Position numbers and translations under genes: made by a program
The notes under the pieces: model-generated
What the model was told of the DNA's origin: nothing
What the model saw: the letters and a program-made list of their open reading frames with translations, nothing else
The model's database searches: none
In this document: positions 27,067-36,132 of the stretch, in pieces
Numbering within the stretch: position 1 is the stretch's first letter
Layout of the letters: each line of letters opens with the position of its first letter
Assembly: GCF_000619825.1 (NCBI RefSeq)
Contig: NZ_JHUW01000006.1
Coordinates: 186,001-250,000 of the forward strand
Direction: 5' to 3'
Source: Prevotella sp. MA2016
GTDB taxonomy: Bacteria; Bacteroidota; Bacteroidia; Bacteroidales; Bacteroidaceae
DNA length: 64,000 nt

Positions 27067-30000
27067 ATGATTATGCAAAAGATCCTAAATCTCAAGCAAG
27101 GAATGCAGAAGACCATGTTCTTCGTGTTCTTTCTGTTGTGCAGTACAGTGATGCTGGCACAGAACAAGGTGTCGGGAACTGTACTGGACGCTACTGGTGA
27201 GCCACTGATTGGCGTAAGCGTTCTGGAGACAGGTACCAACAATGGTGTAGTGACCGACTTCAATGGTGACTTTACACTCACAGTGAAGCAGGGTGCCAAG
27301 CTTACATTCTCTTACGTAGGCTACACCTCTAAGACTCTGGCTGCCGCCAACGGCATGAAGGTAACTCTCGAAGAGGATAACAAGGTACTGAACGAAGTTG
27401 TAGTAGTAGGTTATGGTACCATGCGCCGCAAGGACGTTACCTCGTCTATCACCACCGTGAAGTCAGAAGATTTGAACAAGGGTGTATTCACAGATCCAGG
27501 ACAGATGCTGCAGGGTAAGGTTGCAGGTCTGACTGTTACTACCAATGGTGATCCTAATGGTGGCGCTTCTATCACCTTGCGTGGTGCTTCATCACTGCGT
27601 ACTGGTGAGGCAATGTCGCCTTACTATGTGATCGACGGTATCCCTGGTGTTGACATCTCAATGGTAGCACCTGATGACATCGAGAGCATCGACGTGCTCC
27701 GTGATGCTTCTGCTACAGCTATCTATGGTTCTAAGGCTGCTAATGGTGTGATTATCATCACCACCAAGAGTGGACAGGAGGGCAAGACCAACGTAAGCTA
27801 TAATGCTTATGTAGCCTTTGATAAGGTTTCTAAGACCCTCGATATGGCATCTGCTTCTCAGTTGCGCTCTTCTGGTCTGATTGGTCCTGAGCAGGATGGC
27901 GGTGGCGACACCGACTGGCAGAAGGAAGTGCTGCGTACTGGTTTCAGCCACAATCACAATGTAAGCATCTCTGGTGGTAACGCCAAGACTAAGTATATGG
28001 GCTCTATCAACTACATGAGTCGTCAGGGTGTTGTTCGTGGTACAGAGATGAATCGTGTTAACGCACGTACTTTGCTGACCACCAAGATTCTGAAGGATCG
28101 CTTGGAGCTGTCTGTTGGTCTGAATGCCATGCAGGGGCGTCACAATGGTGTGCCCCTCTCTGGTGTTAGCGGAATGGACGCAGGTAAGAGTGTGCTCGAT
28201 GCAATGAACTACTATTCTCCTACCAACCCTGTTCGCAATGCCGACGGTTCTTGGTATGAGAGCTATATTGGTTCTGCCAACTACAACCCGATGTCAATGA
28301 TATATGAGGACAGCAACCGCAATGAGTGGAAGCGCCTGCAGTATATTGCTAAAGCCTCTTTGAAGGTGATCGACGGCTTGGTATGGCATGCTAACTATTC
28401 ATATGATAGCGGTCAGAATACCTATAGCTGGTATCAGACACACGAGACACAGATGGATAAGGGTTATAACGGACGTGCACATCGTGACACCTATATGCGT
28501 CATAACCAGACTTTTGAAACCTATGGCAACTACGATGTTACCATTGCAAAGGTACACAAGCTGGGTTTGATGGCTGGTTACTCTTGGGAGGAGCGCGTTG
28601 GTAACGATGGCTTCGGTGTAACAGTCAACAACTTCTACAATGACGTAACTGGTTTCTGGAATCTGCGCTATGCCAACAATATCAATGGTATTACCGATGT
28701 ACAGGGCTCTTCACGTACAAAGATCCGCAACATCTCATTCTATGGTCGTGTGAACTACTCGTTCAACAGCCGCTATATGTTGCAGGCTACCGTACGTCGT
28801 GATGGTTCTTCTGTATTTGGTAAGGATCATCACTGGGGAACTTTCCCATCAGTATCTGCTGCTTGGAATATCACAGAGGAGAGCTTCATGAAGAATCAGA
28901 ACGTATTCGATCAGTTGAAGCTTCGTGTAGGTTATGGTGTCAGTGGTAATGCCATGGGCTTTGGCGCTTATGATGCTATCGCAACATATGGTTTGAACAC
29001 CAACTCTTTCGATTATGTTCTTCCTGACGGAACCAAATACACCATGTATGGTATCGAGGCTCAGAACAACCCAAATCCCGACCTGAAGTGGGAGCGTACA
29101 GCCATGCTGAACGTTGGTGTTGACTTCGCATTCCTGGGTGGACGCATCAATGGTAGTGTTGAGTACTACAACAAGAAGACTAGTGATCTGATTTGGAGCT
29201 ATGCCGTTTCTACAAGTGTATATCCATTGAGTTGGATTCGTGCTAACGTAGGTGATATTACCAACCGCGGTATTGAGTTCACTCTGAACGCTACACCTGT
29301 TAAGACCAAGGACTTTACATGGAGCACCACTCTGAACCTGTCGCACAATAAGAATACAGTTGATAAGCTGTCAAACTCTACTTATAGTGTAGATTATGTA
29401 GATCAGGGTAATCCTAACATCGGTGGTGTTTCTGCTAATGCTGATACACAGCGTATTATGGAAGGTGAGCCTCTTGGTACTTTCTGGACCTATAAGCATG
29501 CTGGCTATGATACAAATGGTAACAGCGTATTCTTGGTAGGCAATCTGGATAAGCACAAGGATGGAGAGGGCAATGTTCAGGCCGATACTTATCAGGACGC
29601 CAATGGCAACTGGGTAACATCTAATCCTGGTTACGAGGATAAGTTTAAGTGTGGTTCAGCCCAGCCAAAGATTGTATATGGTTGGAACAATACACTGAAC
29701 TATAAGAACTGGAGCCTGACAGCCTTCTTCCAGGGTGTATTGGGCAACAAGATTCTGAATGCCACTAAGGCTCATTATAGCTATCAGGGACACTTAGCTG
29801 GTGGTAAGAATGTTCTGGCAGAGGTTGTTAACAACAAGAAATGGCAGGCTGATGCCAATGCTCATATCCCAGGCGATAACTATCTGGAGAATGGTAGCTA
29901 TCTGCGTTTGTCAACCCTGACATTGGGTTACACTTTCGATAAGTTGGGTGATTGGCTGAAGAGTGTTCAGCTCTATGCTACCTGCAACAATGTATTTACC

Positions 30001-30126
30001 ATTACAGGTTATGATGGCATCGATCCTGAGGTTAGCCTTGGTGGTTTGACACCTGGTATCGACTATCGTGAGAGCACTTATCCTCACACTCGTTCTTTCA
30101 TCATTGGTGCTAAGATTAACTTCTAA
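27067..30126 (+). CDS. susC: SusC-like TonB-dependent outer membrane oligosaccharide porter
   Basis: 1019 aa. It has a signal peptide (FFVFFLLCSTVMLAQ), then a carboxypeptidase-like beta domain (KVSGTVLDATGEPLIGVSVLE), a TonB-box-like stretch (LNEVVVVGYGTMRRKDVTSS), the plug (about residues 120-240) and a 22-strand barrel ending in the aromatic F of GAKINF. It imports oligosaccharides energised by TonB. SusD follows after 14 bp, the standard pairing. It lies 46 bp after GH28 in what looks like one operon. The start could be the ATG at 27067 or at 27073; both give the same signal peptide. A pectic oligosaccharide substrate is inferred from the neighbours. Confidence 0.97.
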   Translation: MIMQKILNLKQGMQKTMFFVFFLLCSTVMLAQNKVSGTVLDATGEPLIGVSVLETGTNNGVVTDFNGDFTLTVKQGAKLTFSYVGYTSKTLAAANGMKVTLEEDNKVLNEVVVVGYGTMRRKDVTSSITTVKSEDLNKGVFTDPGQMLQGKVAGLTVTTNGDPNGGASITLRGASSLRTGEAMSPYYVIDGIPGVDISMVAPDDIESIDVLRDASATAIYGSKAANGVIIITTKSGQEGKTNVSYNAYVAFDKVSKTLDMASASQLRSSGLIGPEQDGGGDTDWQKEVLRTGFSHNHNVSISGGNAKTKYMGSINYMSRQGVVRGTEMNRVNARTLLTTKILKDRLELSVGLNAMQGRHNGVPLSGVSGMDAGKSVLDAMNYYSPTNPVRNADGSWYESYIGSANYNPMSMIYEDSNRNEWKRLQYIAKASLKVIDGLVWHANYSYDSGQNTYSWYQTHETQMDKGYNGRAHRDTYMRHNQTFETYGNYDVTIAKVHKLGLMAGYSWEERVGNDGFGVTVNNFYNDVTGFWNLRYANNINGITDVQGSSRTKIRNISFYGRVNYSFNSRYMLQATVRRDGSSVFGKDHHWGTFPSVSAAWNITEESFMKNQNVFDQLKLRVGYGVSGNAMGFGAYDAIATYGLNTNSFDYVLPDGTKYTMYGIEAQNNPNPDLKWERTAMLNVGVDFAFLGGRINGSVEYYNKKTSDLIWSYAVSTSVYPLSWIRANVGDITNRGIEFTLNATPVKTKDFTWSTTLNLSHNKNTVDKLSNSTYSVDYVDQGNPNIGGVSANADTQRIMEGEPLGTFWTYKHAGYDTNGNSVFLVGNLDKHKDGEGNVQADTYQDANGNWVTSNPGYEDKFKCGSAQPKIVYGWNNTLNYKNWSLTAFFQGVLGNKILNATKAHYSYQGHLAGGKNVLAEVVNNKKWQADANAHIPGDNYLENGSYLRLSTLTLGYTFDKLGDWLKSVQLYATCNNVFTITGYDGIDPEVSLGGLTPGIDYRESTYPHTRSFIIGAKINF

Positions 30127-30140
30127 AACAAGTATAAGAT

Positions 30141-31838
30141 ATGAAAACTAATATAAAACTTTTTTTCGCAGCAGGCCTGATGGCTTTGACTGCTAGCTGT
30201 ACTGACTTGGACGTTAAGCCTGAGGCTCAGTTTACAGAATATCCCAACAGCGAGGCTGCCGTTGAGGCTCAGATGGCTGATGTCTATTTCCATCTGCGTG
30301 GCACGTTGGGACGTCGCTATATGGAGGCTCAGGCACTCAGTTCTGATGAGTGGGTTGGTATCAGTTTTGATGGTGACTATGCCGATGGTGGTATCTATGC
30401 CCAGTGCTCTCTGCACAATTTCGATCCAAGTAGCGCATCAACAGGATGGTATGATGAAGTAGCTGCTGGTATCACGAAGGCTAATCGCGTTATCCTGAAC
30501 ATGGGTGGCGAGGAAAATGATGCTACGGCTCAGGCTCGTTATATGCGTGCTTTCTATTCTTGGATTTTGATGGATAGCTATGGCGACACCCCTATTCTCG
30601 ACCACTTGGCTGCTGATGGCGAGCAGATAGACCGCTCACCACGTGCAGATGTGGCCCGCTGGATTGAAAGCGAGTTGAAGGCTATCATCGATATCCTGCC
30701 TACAAATGTTGATGTCAGCACTTATGGTAAACCAACTCGCTATGCTGCTGAGGCTCTCTTGGCTAAACTGTATATCAACTGGCCTGTATATACTGCCAGC
30801 AGCGTGACAGCTTATGATGCTGCCAGCTATAGTAATGAGCATCTGAATGATGTGGTTGCACTTTGTGATGATATTATCAACAGCAAGCAGTTCAGCCTCT
30901 CTGAGGGCGCATCAGGCTATCGTTCGAAGTTCTGGCCTAACAATGGCTACCAGATCAAGGACTTTATCTATGCTATGACCTTCGATGCTATCACTGCTCA
31001 GGGATTCCAGTATTGCCGTCCACGTATCTGGCGCCAGGGACGTAACGATGGTAATGGTGGTCCTGGTTACTTCGGTAGTGATATCGGTAACTCAACAGGT
31101 GGTAACTTCTCTATCTCACCAGAGTTTGCTGATGTACTGATGGCACTGGATACAGACGATCGTCAGGAGAATATTCTCGCAGGCAAAATTTATATGTATG
31201 ATGGTACAACATATGCCAAGACATCTACTCCTTATACCTATAAAGGTGATGAGATTGTACTTGACAAGACCATCCGTTTGAAGTACACTGATGCTGAGGG
31301 TGGTGCTCATTACATTGAGTACGAGGATGGTATCAAGAATCCATCATTGTATCCTGCTGACTGCGCTATCCTAAACACTGGTAAGGATGTAAAGGGTTGG
31401 AGTCAGGGTTACAAGTCAGTGAAGTACTTTGTAATTCGTGAGGACTTTATCAATGGCCGTAACCAGAGTAACGACCTGCCTATCTTCCGCTATGCTGATA
31501 TCCTGCTTACTAAGGCAGAGGCTATCAAGCGTGGTGCTTCAGCTACCAATGGTCAGACTGCTCAGAGCTTGATGAATGAGATTCGCTCTTATGTTAATGC
31601 GCCTACAGTAGCTGGCGATCCTACACTGGAGGATATCTATGCAGAGCGTGGTCGTGAGCTGTTCGATGAGAACTGGCGTCGTAACGACATGATTCGTTTT
31701 GGTCACTTCGAGGATGAATACGGATTCCACCGCAAGGGCTTCCCAACAGCTCGCTTCGACAAGGAGTGCCGTATTTTCCCAATTCCACAGGGTACTCTTA
31801 ATGTGAACACCAACTGGAAGCAGAATCCTGGTTACTAA
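30141..31838 (+). CDS. susD: SusD/RagB-like surface glycan-binding lipoprotein
   Basis: 565 aa. The lipoprotein signal (LFFAAGLMALTASC, Cys near residue 20) places it on the cell surface. The N-terminal SusD domain has YMRAFYSWILMDSYGDTPI near residue 135 and a helical TPR-like core. The C-terminal SusD_RagB part includes LPIFRYADILLTKAEA and ERGRELFDENWRRNDMIRFG. It forms the lid of the SusC channel and binds the glycan. It is immediately downstream of SusC, and a hairpin terminator follows the gene. Confidence 0.96.
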   Translation: MKTNIKLFFAAGLMALTASCTDLDVKPEAQFTEYPNSEAAVEAQMADVYFHLRGTLGRRYMEAQALSSDEWVGISFDGDYADGGIYAQCSLHNFDPSSASTGWYDEVAAGITKANRVILNMGGEENDATAQARYMRAFYSWILMDSYGDTPILDHLAADGEQIDRSPRADVARWIESELKAIIDILPTNVDVSTYGKPTRYAAEALLAKLYINWPVYTASSVTAYDAASYSNEHLNDVVALCDDIINSKQFSLSEGASGYRSKFWPNNGYQIKDFIYAMTFDAITAQGFQYCRPRIWRQGRNDGNGGPGYFGSDIGNSTGGNFSISPEFADVLMALDTDDRQENILAGKIYMYDGTTYAKTSTPYTYKGDEIVLDKTIRLKYTDAEGGAHYIEYEDGIKNPSLYPADCAILNTGKDVKGWSQGYKSVKYFVIREDFINGRNQSNDLPIFRYADILLTKAEAIKRGASATNGQTAQSLMNEIRSYVNAPTVAGDPTLEDIYAERGRELFDENWRRNDMIRFGHFEDEYGFHRKGFPTARFDKECRIFPIPQGTLNVNTNWKQNPGY

Positions 31839-31865
31839 TCTCTTGTAGATAATAACCCCATTAAT

Positions 31866-31904
31866 AATACTGGGCAGCTACCGCAATGGTAACTGCCCGG
31901 TATT
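31866..31904 (+). terminator. Terminator after susD
   Basis: A 17-bp imperfect stem (AATACTGGGCAGCTACC with GGTAACTGCCCGGTATT, one G-T wobble and one mismatch) has a short loop and is followed by TTGTTTG. It starts 28 bp after the susD stop and separates susCD from the second GH28, which has its own promoter. Confidence 0.75.
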
Positions 31905-31960
31905 TGTTTGTTGCAGATAATAAAAAGTACTAATTTACCAATATTGTAAATTAAATATTG

Positions 31961-31968
31961 TATCTTTG
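31961..31968 (+). promoter_or_regulatory. -7 element directly before the second GH28
   Basis: TATCTTTG lies only 5 bp before the ATG at 31974. The start of transcription for this promoter type falls about 6-7 bp after the element, so the transcript may begin at or next to the start codon (leaderless or nearly so). No good -33 TTTG is seen at the expected distance. Confidence 0.55.
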
Positions 31969-31973
31969 CAGGC

Positions 31974-33416
31974 ATGATACGTACTTGCTTTATCATAGTG
32001 ATGGTTTTGCTCTCGATAGGAACAGCAATGCCGGCATGGGGGCAAAAGCAGTTGACAACAGCGGGAATGAGTATTCCTGCTGATGGAAAAACAGTCTGCA
32101 CACAGCAGCTGCAACAAGCTATCGATGCCATAGCTAAGAAAGGTGGTGGACGGCTGGTATTCACCAAAGGATCCTATCTTACTGGCGGACTGATGTTGCG
32201 CTCGGGGGTGGAACTGCATCTTGAGGAAGGGGCAACCTTGTTGGGGAGTACCAATCCCTATGACTATCAGTCCATCTGTATCGCTCATAGTAGCGATAAC
32301 AGGAATGATAATGCTGCTATGGCGCTCATCATGGCTGATGGGGCTGACCATATAAGTATCACGGGCAGTGGTACTATTGATGGTCAAGGCTTACAACTAG
32401 CGCTCAATATCGATAGCTTGCACCACACAGGCGAACGCATAGACCCCAACTACAATCAGCGACGCCAGCGCCCTAGCGAGACGGCTCGCCCCAAGCTCTT
32501 CTTCCTTTACGGATGTAAGAATGTGACGGTAGAGGGTGTTAAACTGCGTAGTAGTGCTAACTGGGGATTATCGCTTCATCTCTGCCAACAGGTACAACTG
32601 CAGCATTTGGATATTGAGAATCGGGCCTATTGGAACAACGATGGCATCGACTTGACTGACTGTCAGCATGTGTTAGTGGCTGACTGCCATATCAACTCGG
32701 CCGATGATGGGGTATGCCTGAAATCCTATCATGCTGACAGCGAGTGTTATGATATTGAGATAGCCCGATGTGATATCCGAAGCAGCGCATCAGCCGTTAA
32801 GTTTGGTACGGCCTCGTGGGGTGGCTTCCGCAAGGTATATGCGCATGATATCAAGGTGAGCGACACCTTCCGTTCGGCTATTGCCATCGAGAGTGTTGAT
32901 GGAGCCCAGATAGATAGCGTGCTGGTGGAACGTGTAGAGGCTCATAATACTGGTAATCCAATTTTTATGCGATTGGGACAACGGGCTGGCGACCGTAAAG
33001 GCTCGCTCAGGAATGTAGTCATTCGTGATTTGACATGTCAGGTGCCTTTTGGACGTCCGGATGAGGCTTATGATCTGCGTGGACCAGAGGTGGATTTCTT
33101 CCATAACCCATTCCCCAGCAGTATCTGTGGCATCCCAGGCAACTGTATCGAGCATATCACACTACAGAATATCAATATCACCTGTCCTGGTCGTGCTACG
33201 AAAGGTATGGCTTATATACCGCTTTGGCGCAAGAATGATGTGCCCGAGCAAATAGGGAAGTATCCTGAGTTCACCATGTTCGGTGAGTTGCCGGCATGGG
33301 GATTTTATCTGCGGCATGTCCGTGATATCACGTTTAAAAACGTTCAATTATTGTTGGCAGACGATGATTTCCGCCCAGCAATAGTTGAAGAGGATGTAGA
33401 AGGATTTGTGAAATGA
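31974..33416 (+). CDS. Second GH28-family glycoside hydrolase, secreted
   Basis: 480 aa with signal peptide (IIVMVLLSIGTAMPAWGQ). A beta-helix glycosidase of the polygalacturonase family: NNDGIDLTD near residue 220 and SADDGVCLKS near 241 carry the catalytic Asp residues, followed by SSASAVKFGTASWGG near 270 in the GHG region. It is clearly paralogous to, but diverged from, the GH28 at 25653; both could act on different pectic backbones (homogalacturonan versus rhamnogalacturonan). The ATG is only 5 bp after a -7 promoter element. An internal Met at about residue 11 would shorten the signal peptide but is possible. Confidence 0.9.
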   Translation: MIRTCFIIVMVLLSIGTAMPAWGQKQLTTAGMSIPADGKTVCTQQLQQAIDAIAKKGGGRLVFTKGSYLTGGLMLRSGVELHLEEGATLLGSTNPYDYQSICIAHSSDNRNDNAAMALIMADGADHISITGSGTIDGQGLQLALNIDSLHHTGERIDPNYNQRRQRPSETARPKLFFLYGCKNVTVEGVKLRSSANWGLSLHLCQQVQLQHLDIENRAYWNNDGIDLTDCQHVLVADCHINSADDGVCLKSYHADSECYDIEIARCDIRSSASAVKFGTASWGGFRKVYAHDIKVSDTFRSAIAIESVDGAQIDSVLVERVEAHNTGNPIFMRLGQRAGDRKGSLRNVVIRDLTCQVPFGRPDEAYDLRGPEVDFFHNPFPSSICGIPGNCIEHITLQNINITCPGRATKGMAYIPLWRKNDVPEQIGKYPEFTMFGELPAWGFYLRHVRDITFKNVQLLLADDDFRPAIVEEDVEGFVK

Positions 33417-33440
33417 AATGTGTATCTTTTTGCTGAAAAA

Positions 33441-33472
33441 CTTGCAAGTAATCTCAAAAAAATGTATATTTG
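33441..33472 (+). promoter_or_regulatory. Promoter for the histidine phosphatase gene
   Basis: CTTG at 33441-33444, a 20-bp spacer and TATATTTG at 33465-33472 match the Bacteroidota promoter closely. The ATG at 33508 is 35 bp downstream, which supports that start over an upstream in-frame ATG at 33418. Confidence 0.65.
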
Positions 33473-33507
33473 CAGCTGATTTATTATCAACCTATATTAC
33501 TACAAAT

Positions 33508-34821
33508 ATGAAAAGAATTTTTGTTTGCCTGATGATGGCAAGCGCGATGACTGCTCAGGCACAAATCGCACGTTTTTCTGGTAAGACAGCACTTGAAGAG
33601 ATTGCTGCCGACAAATTCTTGGCTGCAGGTAATATGACCGACTATGATCATCTGCTACGCACAGCTCTCACTCCTGCTCCAAAGGGCTACGAGCCTTACT
33701 ATCTGTCACACTATGGTCGTCATGGTGCCCGCTACCTGCTCGAAGAAAATGATTATGCCATGCCTGTACAAACCTTGCGTAAGGCTAAGTATGCTGGTAA
33801 GCTGACACCACTGGGCGATAAGGTGCTGGCAAAGCTCGACTCGATGCAGAAGACGACTAAAGACCGACTGGGCGACCTGACAGCTACCGGTCAGCGTCAG
33901 CACCATGGCATCGCTAAGCGCATGGTACAGAACTTCCCTGAGATATTTAAAACGCCTAATCTGCCTATCCATTCGGTGTCTACCACTTCTATTCGCGCCA
34001 TTATCTCTATGATGGCCGAGTGTGAGGAACTGCAGGCGGCTAATCCATCGGCGCGTATCTTTAACGATGCCAGCAAGGCGGATATGCACTACATGAACTA
34101 CTCGCCCTCACGTCAGGAACGTGGCATGGGTATGCCGCAGATGAATGTGATGCGTGCCATGCAGAAGCAACAGGCCATGAGCGACAGTTTGAAGCATCCT
34201 GAACGCCTGATGCAGCAGCTGTTTAACGACCAGCACTGGGTATATCTGAATGTAACAACCGGTTCGCTGATGAGCAAGATCGCTGATGTGGCGCTGAACA
34301 TGCAAAGTCATGACGGCGATACATGGCTGCTGGATCTCTTTACTCCAGAGGAACTGCGTGACTTGTGGCGTAGCAACAACCTCTACTGGTATCTGCTTTA
34401 TAGCAATGCACCACAAACAGGTGGCCGCATGCCTTGGAACCAGAAAAACCTGCTGAAGAATATCATCGAAACAGCCGATACGGTAACCCAAACACAGGTA
34501 TCGCTGCGTTTTGGCCATGATACCGTGGTACTGCCATTGCTGTGTATGTTGGATCTCGATGGATCGGCAGTGCAGGTTGATAACCTCGACGAGCTCGAAA
34601 ACTCGTTCCGCACCTACTACCTCATCCCTACTGGCACTAACGTGCAGTTTATCTTCTATCGCCCCAAAAAAGGCAAGACTGGTGACATCTTAGTAAAGGT
34701 ACTGTTTAACGAGCGTGAGGCCCACATGCCGCTTAAAACCGACACATGGCCCTACTACAAGTGGCAGGACGTTCGCGAGTACTACTTGGCAAAACTCGCC
34801 GAACAAGAGCAGAAGAAATAA
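33508..34821 (+). CDS. Secreted histidine acid phosphatase (phytase/MINPP-like)
   Basis: 437 aa with signal peptide (VCLMMASAMTAQAQ). Branch-2 histidine phosphatase motifs are visible: YLSHYGRHGARYL near residue 69 (catalytic His of RHG) and RFGHDT near 333 (HD pair with the acid). The overall pattern resembles multiple inositol-polyphosphate phosphatases and bacterial phytases, which release phosphate from phytate outside the cytoplasm. It has its own promoter and a strong terminator, so it is probably a single-gene unit at the end of the PUL. Together with pectin breakdown, phytate use would suit a plant-diet gut or rumen organism, which is an inference. Confidence 0.88.
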   Translation: MKRIFVCLMMASAMTAQAQIARFSGKTALEEIAADKFLAAGNMTDYDHLLRTALTPAPKGYEPYYLSHYGRHGARYLLEENDYAMPVQTLRKAKYAGKLTPLGDKVLAKLDSMQKTTKDRLGDLTATGQRQHHGIAKRMVQNFPEIFKTPNLPIHSVSTTSIRAIISMMAECEELQAANPSARIFNDASKADMHYMNYSPSRQERGMGMPQMNVMRAMQKQQAMSDSLKHPERLMQQLFNDQHWVYLNVTTGSLMSKIADVALNMQSHDGDTWLLDLFTPEELRDLWRSNNLYWYLLYSNAPQTGGRMPWNQKNLLKNIIETADTVTQTQVSLRFGHDTVVLPLLCMLDLDGSAVQVDNLDELENSFRTYYLIPTGTNVQFIFYRPKKGKTGDILVKVLFNEREAHMPLKTDTWPYYKWQDVREYYLAKLAEQEQKK

Positions 34822-34828
34822 AAAAAGA

Positions 34829-34868
34829 AGAAAGCACTTGCGAACATATCGTAAGTGCTTTCTTTTTC
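34829..34868 (+). terminator. Terminator after the phosphatase
   Basis: A 15-bp stem AGAAAGCACTTGCGA / TCGTAAGTGCTTTCT (one G-T pair) with a 5-nt loop and a T5 tail, 8 bp after the stop codon. It marks the last chromosomal feature before the tRNA-derived repeat and the integrated element. Confidence 0.88.
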
Positions 34869-34871
34869 TAT

Positions 34872-34916
34872 GTGGACCAGCCTGGGCTTGAACCAGGGAC
34901 CTCCAGATTATGAGTC
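34872..34916 (-). repeat. attL: 45-bp direct repeat identical to a tRNA(CAU) 3' half
   Basis: Identical, base for base, to 45571-45615. On the - strand it reads as the 3' part of a tRNA: anticodon loop CTCATAA (anticodon CAU, Met or Ile2), variable region, T-arm GGTTCAAGC and acceptor strand CTGGTCC plus discriminator A. The matching 5' half is not next to it: the DNA just inside does not form a proper anticodon or D stem. This is the usual footprint of a tyrosine-integrase element at a tRNA gene. Confidence 0.9.
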
Positions 34917-35250
34917 TCTGCCTTATAGGCTCTCAGAGCACTGATTTTCAGCATGTTATAAAACTCTCTGATGGTCTGGTATCAACTATAGCTCAACCAG
35001 TCCGTTATTTTGCTGGCAAAGTTAATGCATTTTCCCGATAAATAAGAATAATTTGAGAGAAAAATAAGTCAATCGATAAAAATTATCTCATTTTCTTCAT
35101 TATGTGGTATTTGCAAATGCTCTATATATAATAATGTGTAATAATTGGGAATAAGAGACAATCTTAAAAAGTCTGTTGCCAAGGGCACGAAAGCCTATGG
35201 CTTCCATGCCTCTAACCAACTGAGCTACAAGTCCGTGATTTGTTGTTTAT
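34917..35250 (-). other. Left element end with tRNA-like debris and a 12-bp hairpin
   Basis: No protein gene. On the - strand 35234 down to about 35211 reads GGACTTG-TA-GCTC-AGTTGGTTA-GAGG, a normal tRNA acceptor strand plus D-arm. It is followed by a 12-bp hairpin with an ATA loop (35184-35210) instead of a correct anticodon arm, and there is no T-arm. On the - strand the stem is fully paired with two G-U wobbles; on the + strand the same positions are A-C mismatches, so an RNA from the - strand is favoured. A further acceptor-like GGACTGG (35003-34997) could pair, with two wobbles, to the tRNA 3' half at 34874. Confidence 0.5.
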
Positions 35251-35290
35251 AAAAAAAACGCAACCACCACGTCAATGTGATAGCTGCGTT
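35251..35290 (-). terminator. Terminator overlapping the end of the 42-aa gene
   Basis: On the - strand AACGCA (35290-35285) pairs with TGCGTT (35262-35257), followed by a run of eight T. The small gene's stop codon (35272-35274) lies inside the loop. Confidence 0.6.
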
Positions 35291-35400
35291 ACTTTTCCGT
35301 TTGTAAATTTTAGGTTGGCATAACCTCTTGAATTTTCGTTTTTAAAGCCAATTAGAGAGCTTAAGTAGGGTGCTTTACCCTTGATAGTAGTGTTAGTCAT
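35272..35400 (-). CDS. 42-aa small protein at the left element end
   Basis: ATG at 35400; the protein starts MTNTTIKGKAPYLSSLIGF and ends TNGKVTQLSH. It is soluble, basic and without a signal peptide. A coding role is supported by a terminator placed at its stop, an AT-rich leader upstream containing a repeated GATTCAA motif, and its position at the tip of the element. No family recognised. A leader peptide or excision-related factor are both possible; it may also be chance. Confidence 0.4.
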   Translation of the reverse strand: MTNTTIKGKAPYLSSLIGFKNENSRGYANLKFTNGKVTQLSH

Positions 35401-35413
35401 AATTTCAAAATTT

Positions 35414-35496
35414 AATTGATTCAACGTAACTTATCTGAAAATTGATCGATTCAAGTAAAAAAGCGGTGCGCACCCGCGAAGTCACTTTGAATCAAT
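35414..35496. promoter_or_regulatory. GATTCAA repeat cluster with a GC-rich hairpin
   Basis: ATTGATTCAA (35415-35424), GATTCAA (35448-35454) and the inverted TTGAATCAAT (35487-35496) surround the hairpin GCGGTGCGCACCCGC (35463-35477), whose - strand side is followed by T6. This looks like an operator or recombination-accessory region upstream of the 42-aa gene. The rest of 35497-35687 shows nothing I can identify. Confidence 0.45.
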
Positions 35497-35687
35497 CTCT
35501 AAACAAGTATATGCTATTTTTCTGTATAACCCAAGCAATTAATAACGACATGTGAATAACTAATCGAAATTGAACTATGAGCATAAATAAAGGGTAGCAA
35601 CGATGTACTACCCTCATTATAATTGTCCTTTATAACTATTTGATGATTAAGTATGTTGATGCTTCAATATTACCTAATCTCAAAAAG

Positions 35688-36110
35688 TTACTTTTTCCTT
35701 TTCCAAATATTTCCGTTTTCTGAAGTCATTGTATTGTTATTGTTAGAGAGAGTGAGGAACCCTGTTTGTTCTTTATTGACAGTTACGATTTCTCCACTAC
35801 TTTTCTGCCTTTCTTTAATATATATTGAAACCTCATATGTATTACCATTTACAGAAAGAATTTTATATGTTCCTTTATCAATCCTCTGTATATTATCTGT
35901 TGTTCTATGATATTCAATTTGGCAATAGCTGCCATCAGCTTTAAGCTCCACTGTGGAGTAATATCCATCTTCATCCGATAACTCCCATGTGCCTACAAGG
36001 GGATTAGAGGAAGAACCACCATTGTCATCATCGCTCTTACTACAAGAAGAGAAACCAACACACATAAGCACTGTTAGAAGTGCAACTCCAATTAATTTAA
36101 ATGTTTTCAT
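35688..36110 (-). CDS. Lipocalin-like lipoprotein
   Basis: 140 aa. The lipoprotein signal (GVALLTVLMCVGFSSC, Cys near residue 23) is followed by an acidic Ser/Asp/Gly linker (SKSDDDNGGSSS). The mature part starts LVGTWELSDEDGYYSTVELKADGSYCQ and ends NGNIWKRKK, a short beta-barrel pattern like the lipocalin-like family common in Bacteroidota. The acidic linker after the Cys matches the surface-export signal of this phylum. Binding partner unknown. It forms a pair with the next lipoprotein gene, 22 bp upstream, which shares the CSKSDDD motif. Confidence 0.75.
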   Translation of the reverse strand: MKTFKLIGVALLTVLMCVGFSSCSKSDDDNGGSSSNPLVGTWELSDEDGYYSTVELKADGSYCQIEYHRTTDNIQRIDKGTYKILSVNGNTYEVSIYIKERQKSSGEIVTVNKEQTGFLTLSNNNNTMTSENGNIWKRKK

Positions 36111-36132
36111 AAGCGTAACTATATGTTATATT

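Noticed and set aside
34872..35004. An intact tRNA gene at the left repeat
   Set aside because: The acceptor-like ends can pair with two wobbles, but spacing is about 130 nt and no correct D-arm or anticodon stem forms; treated as a fragment.
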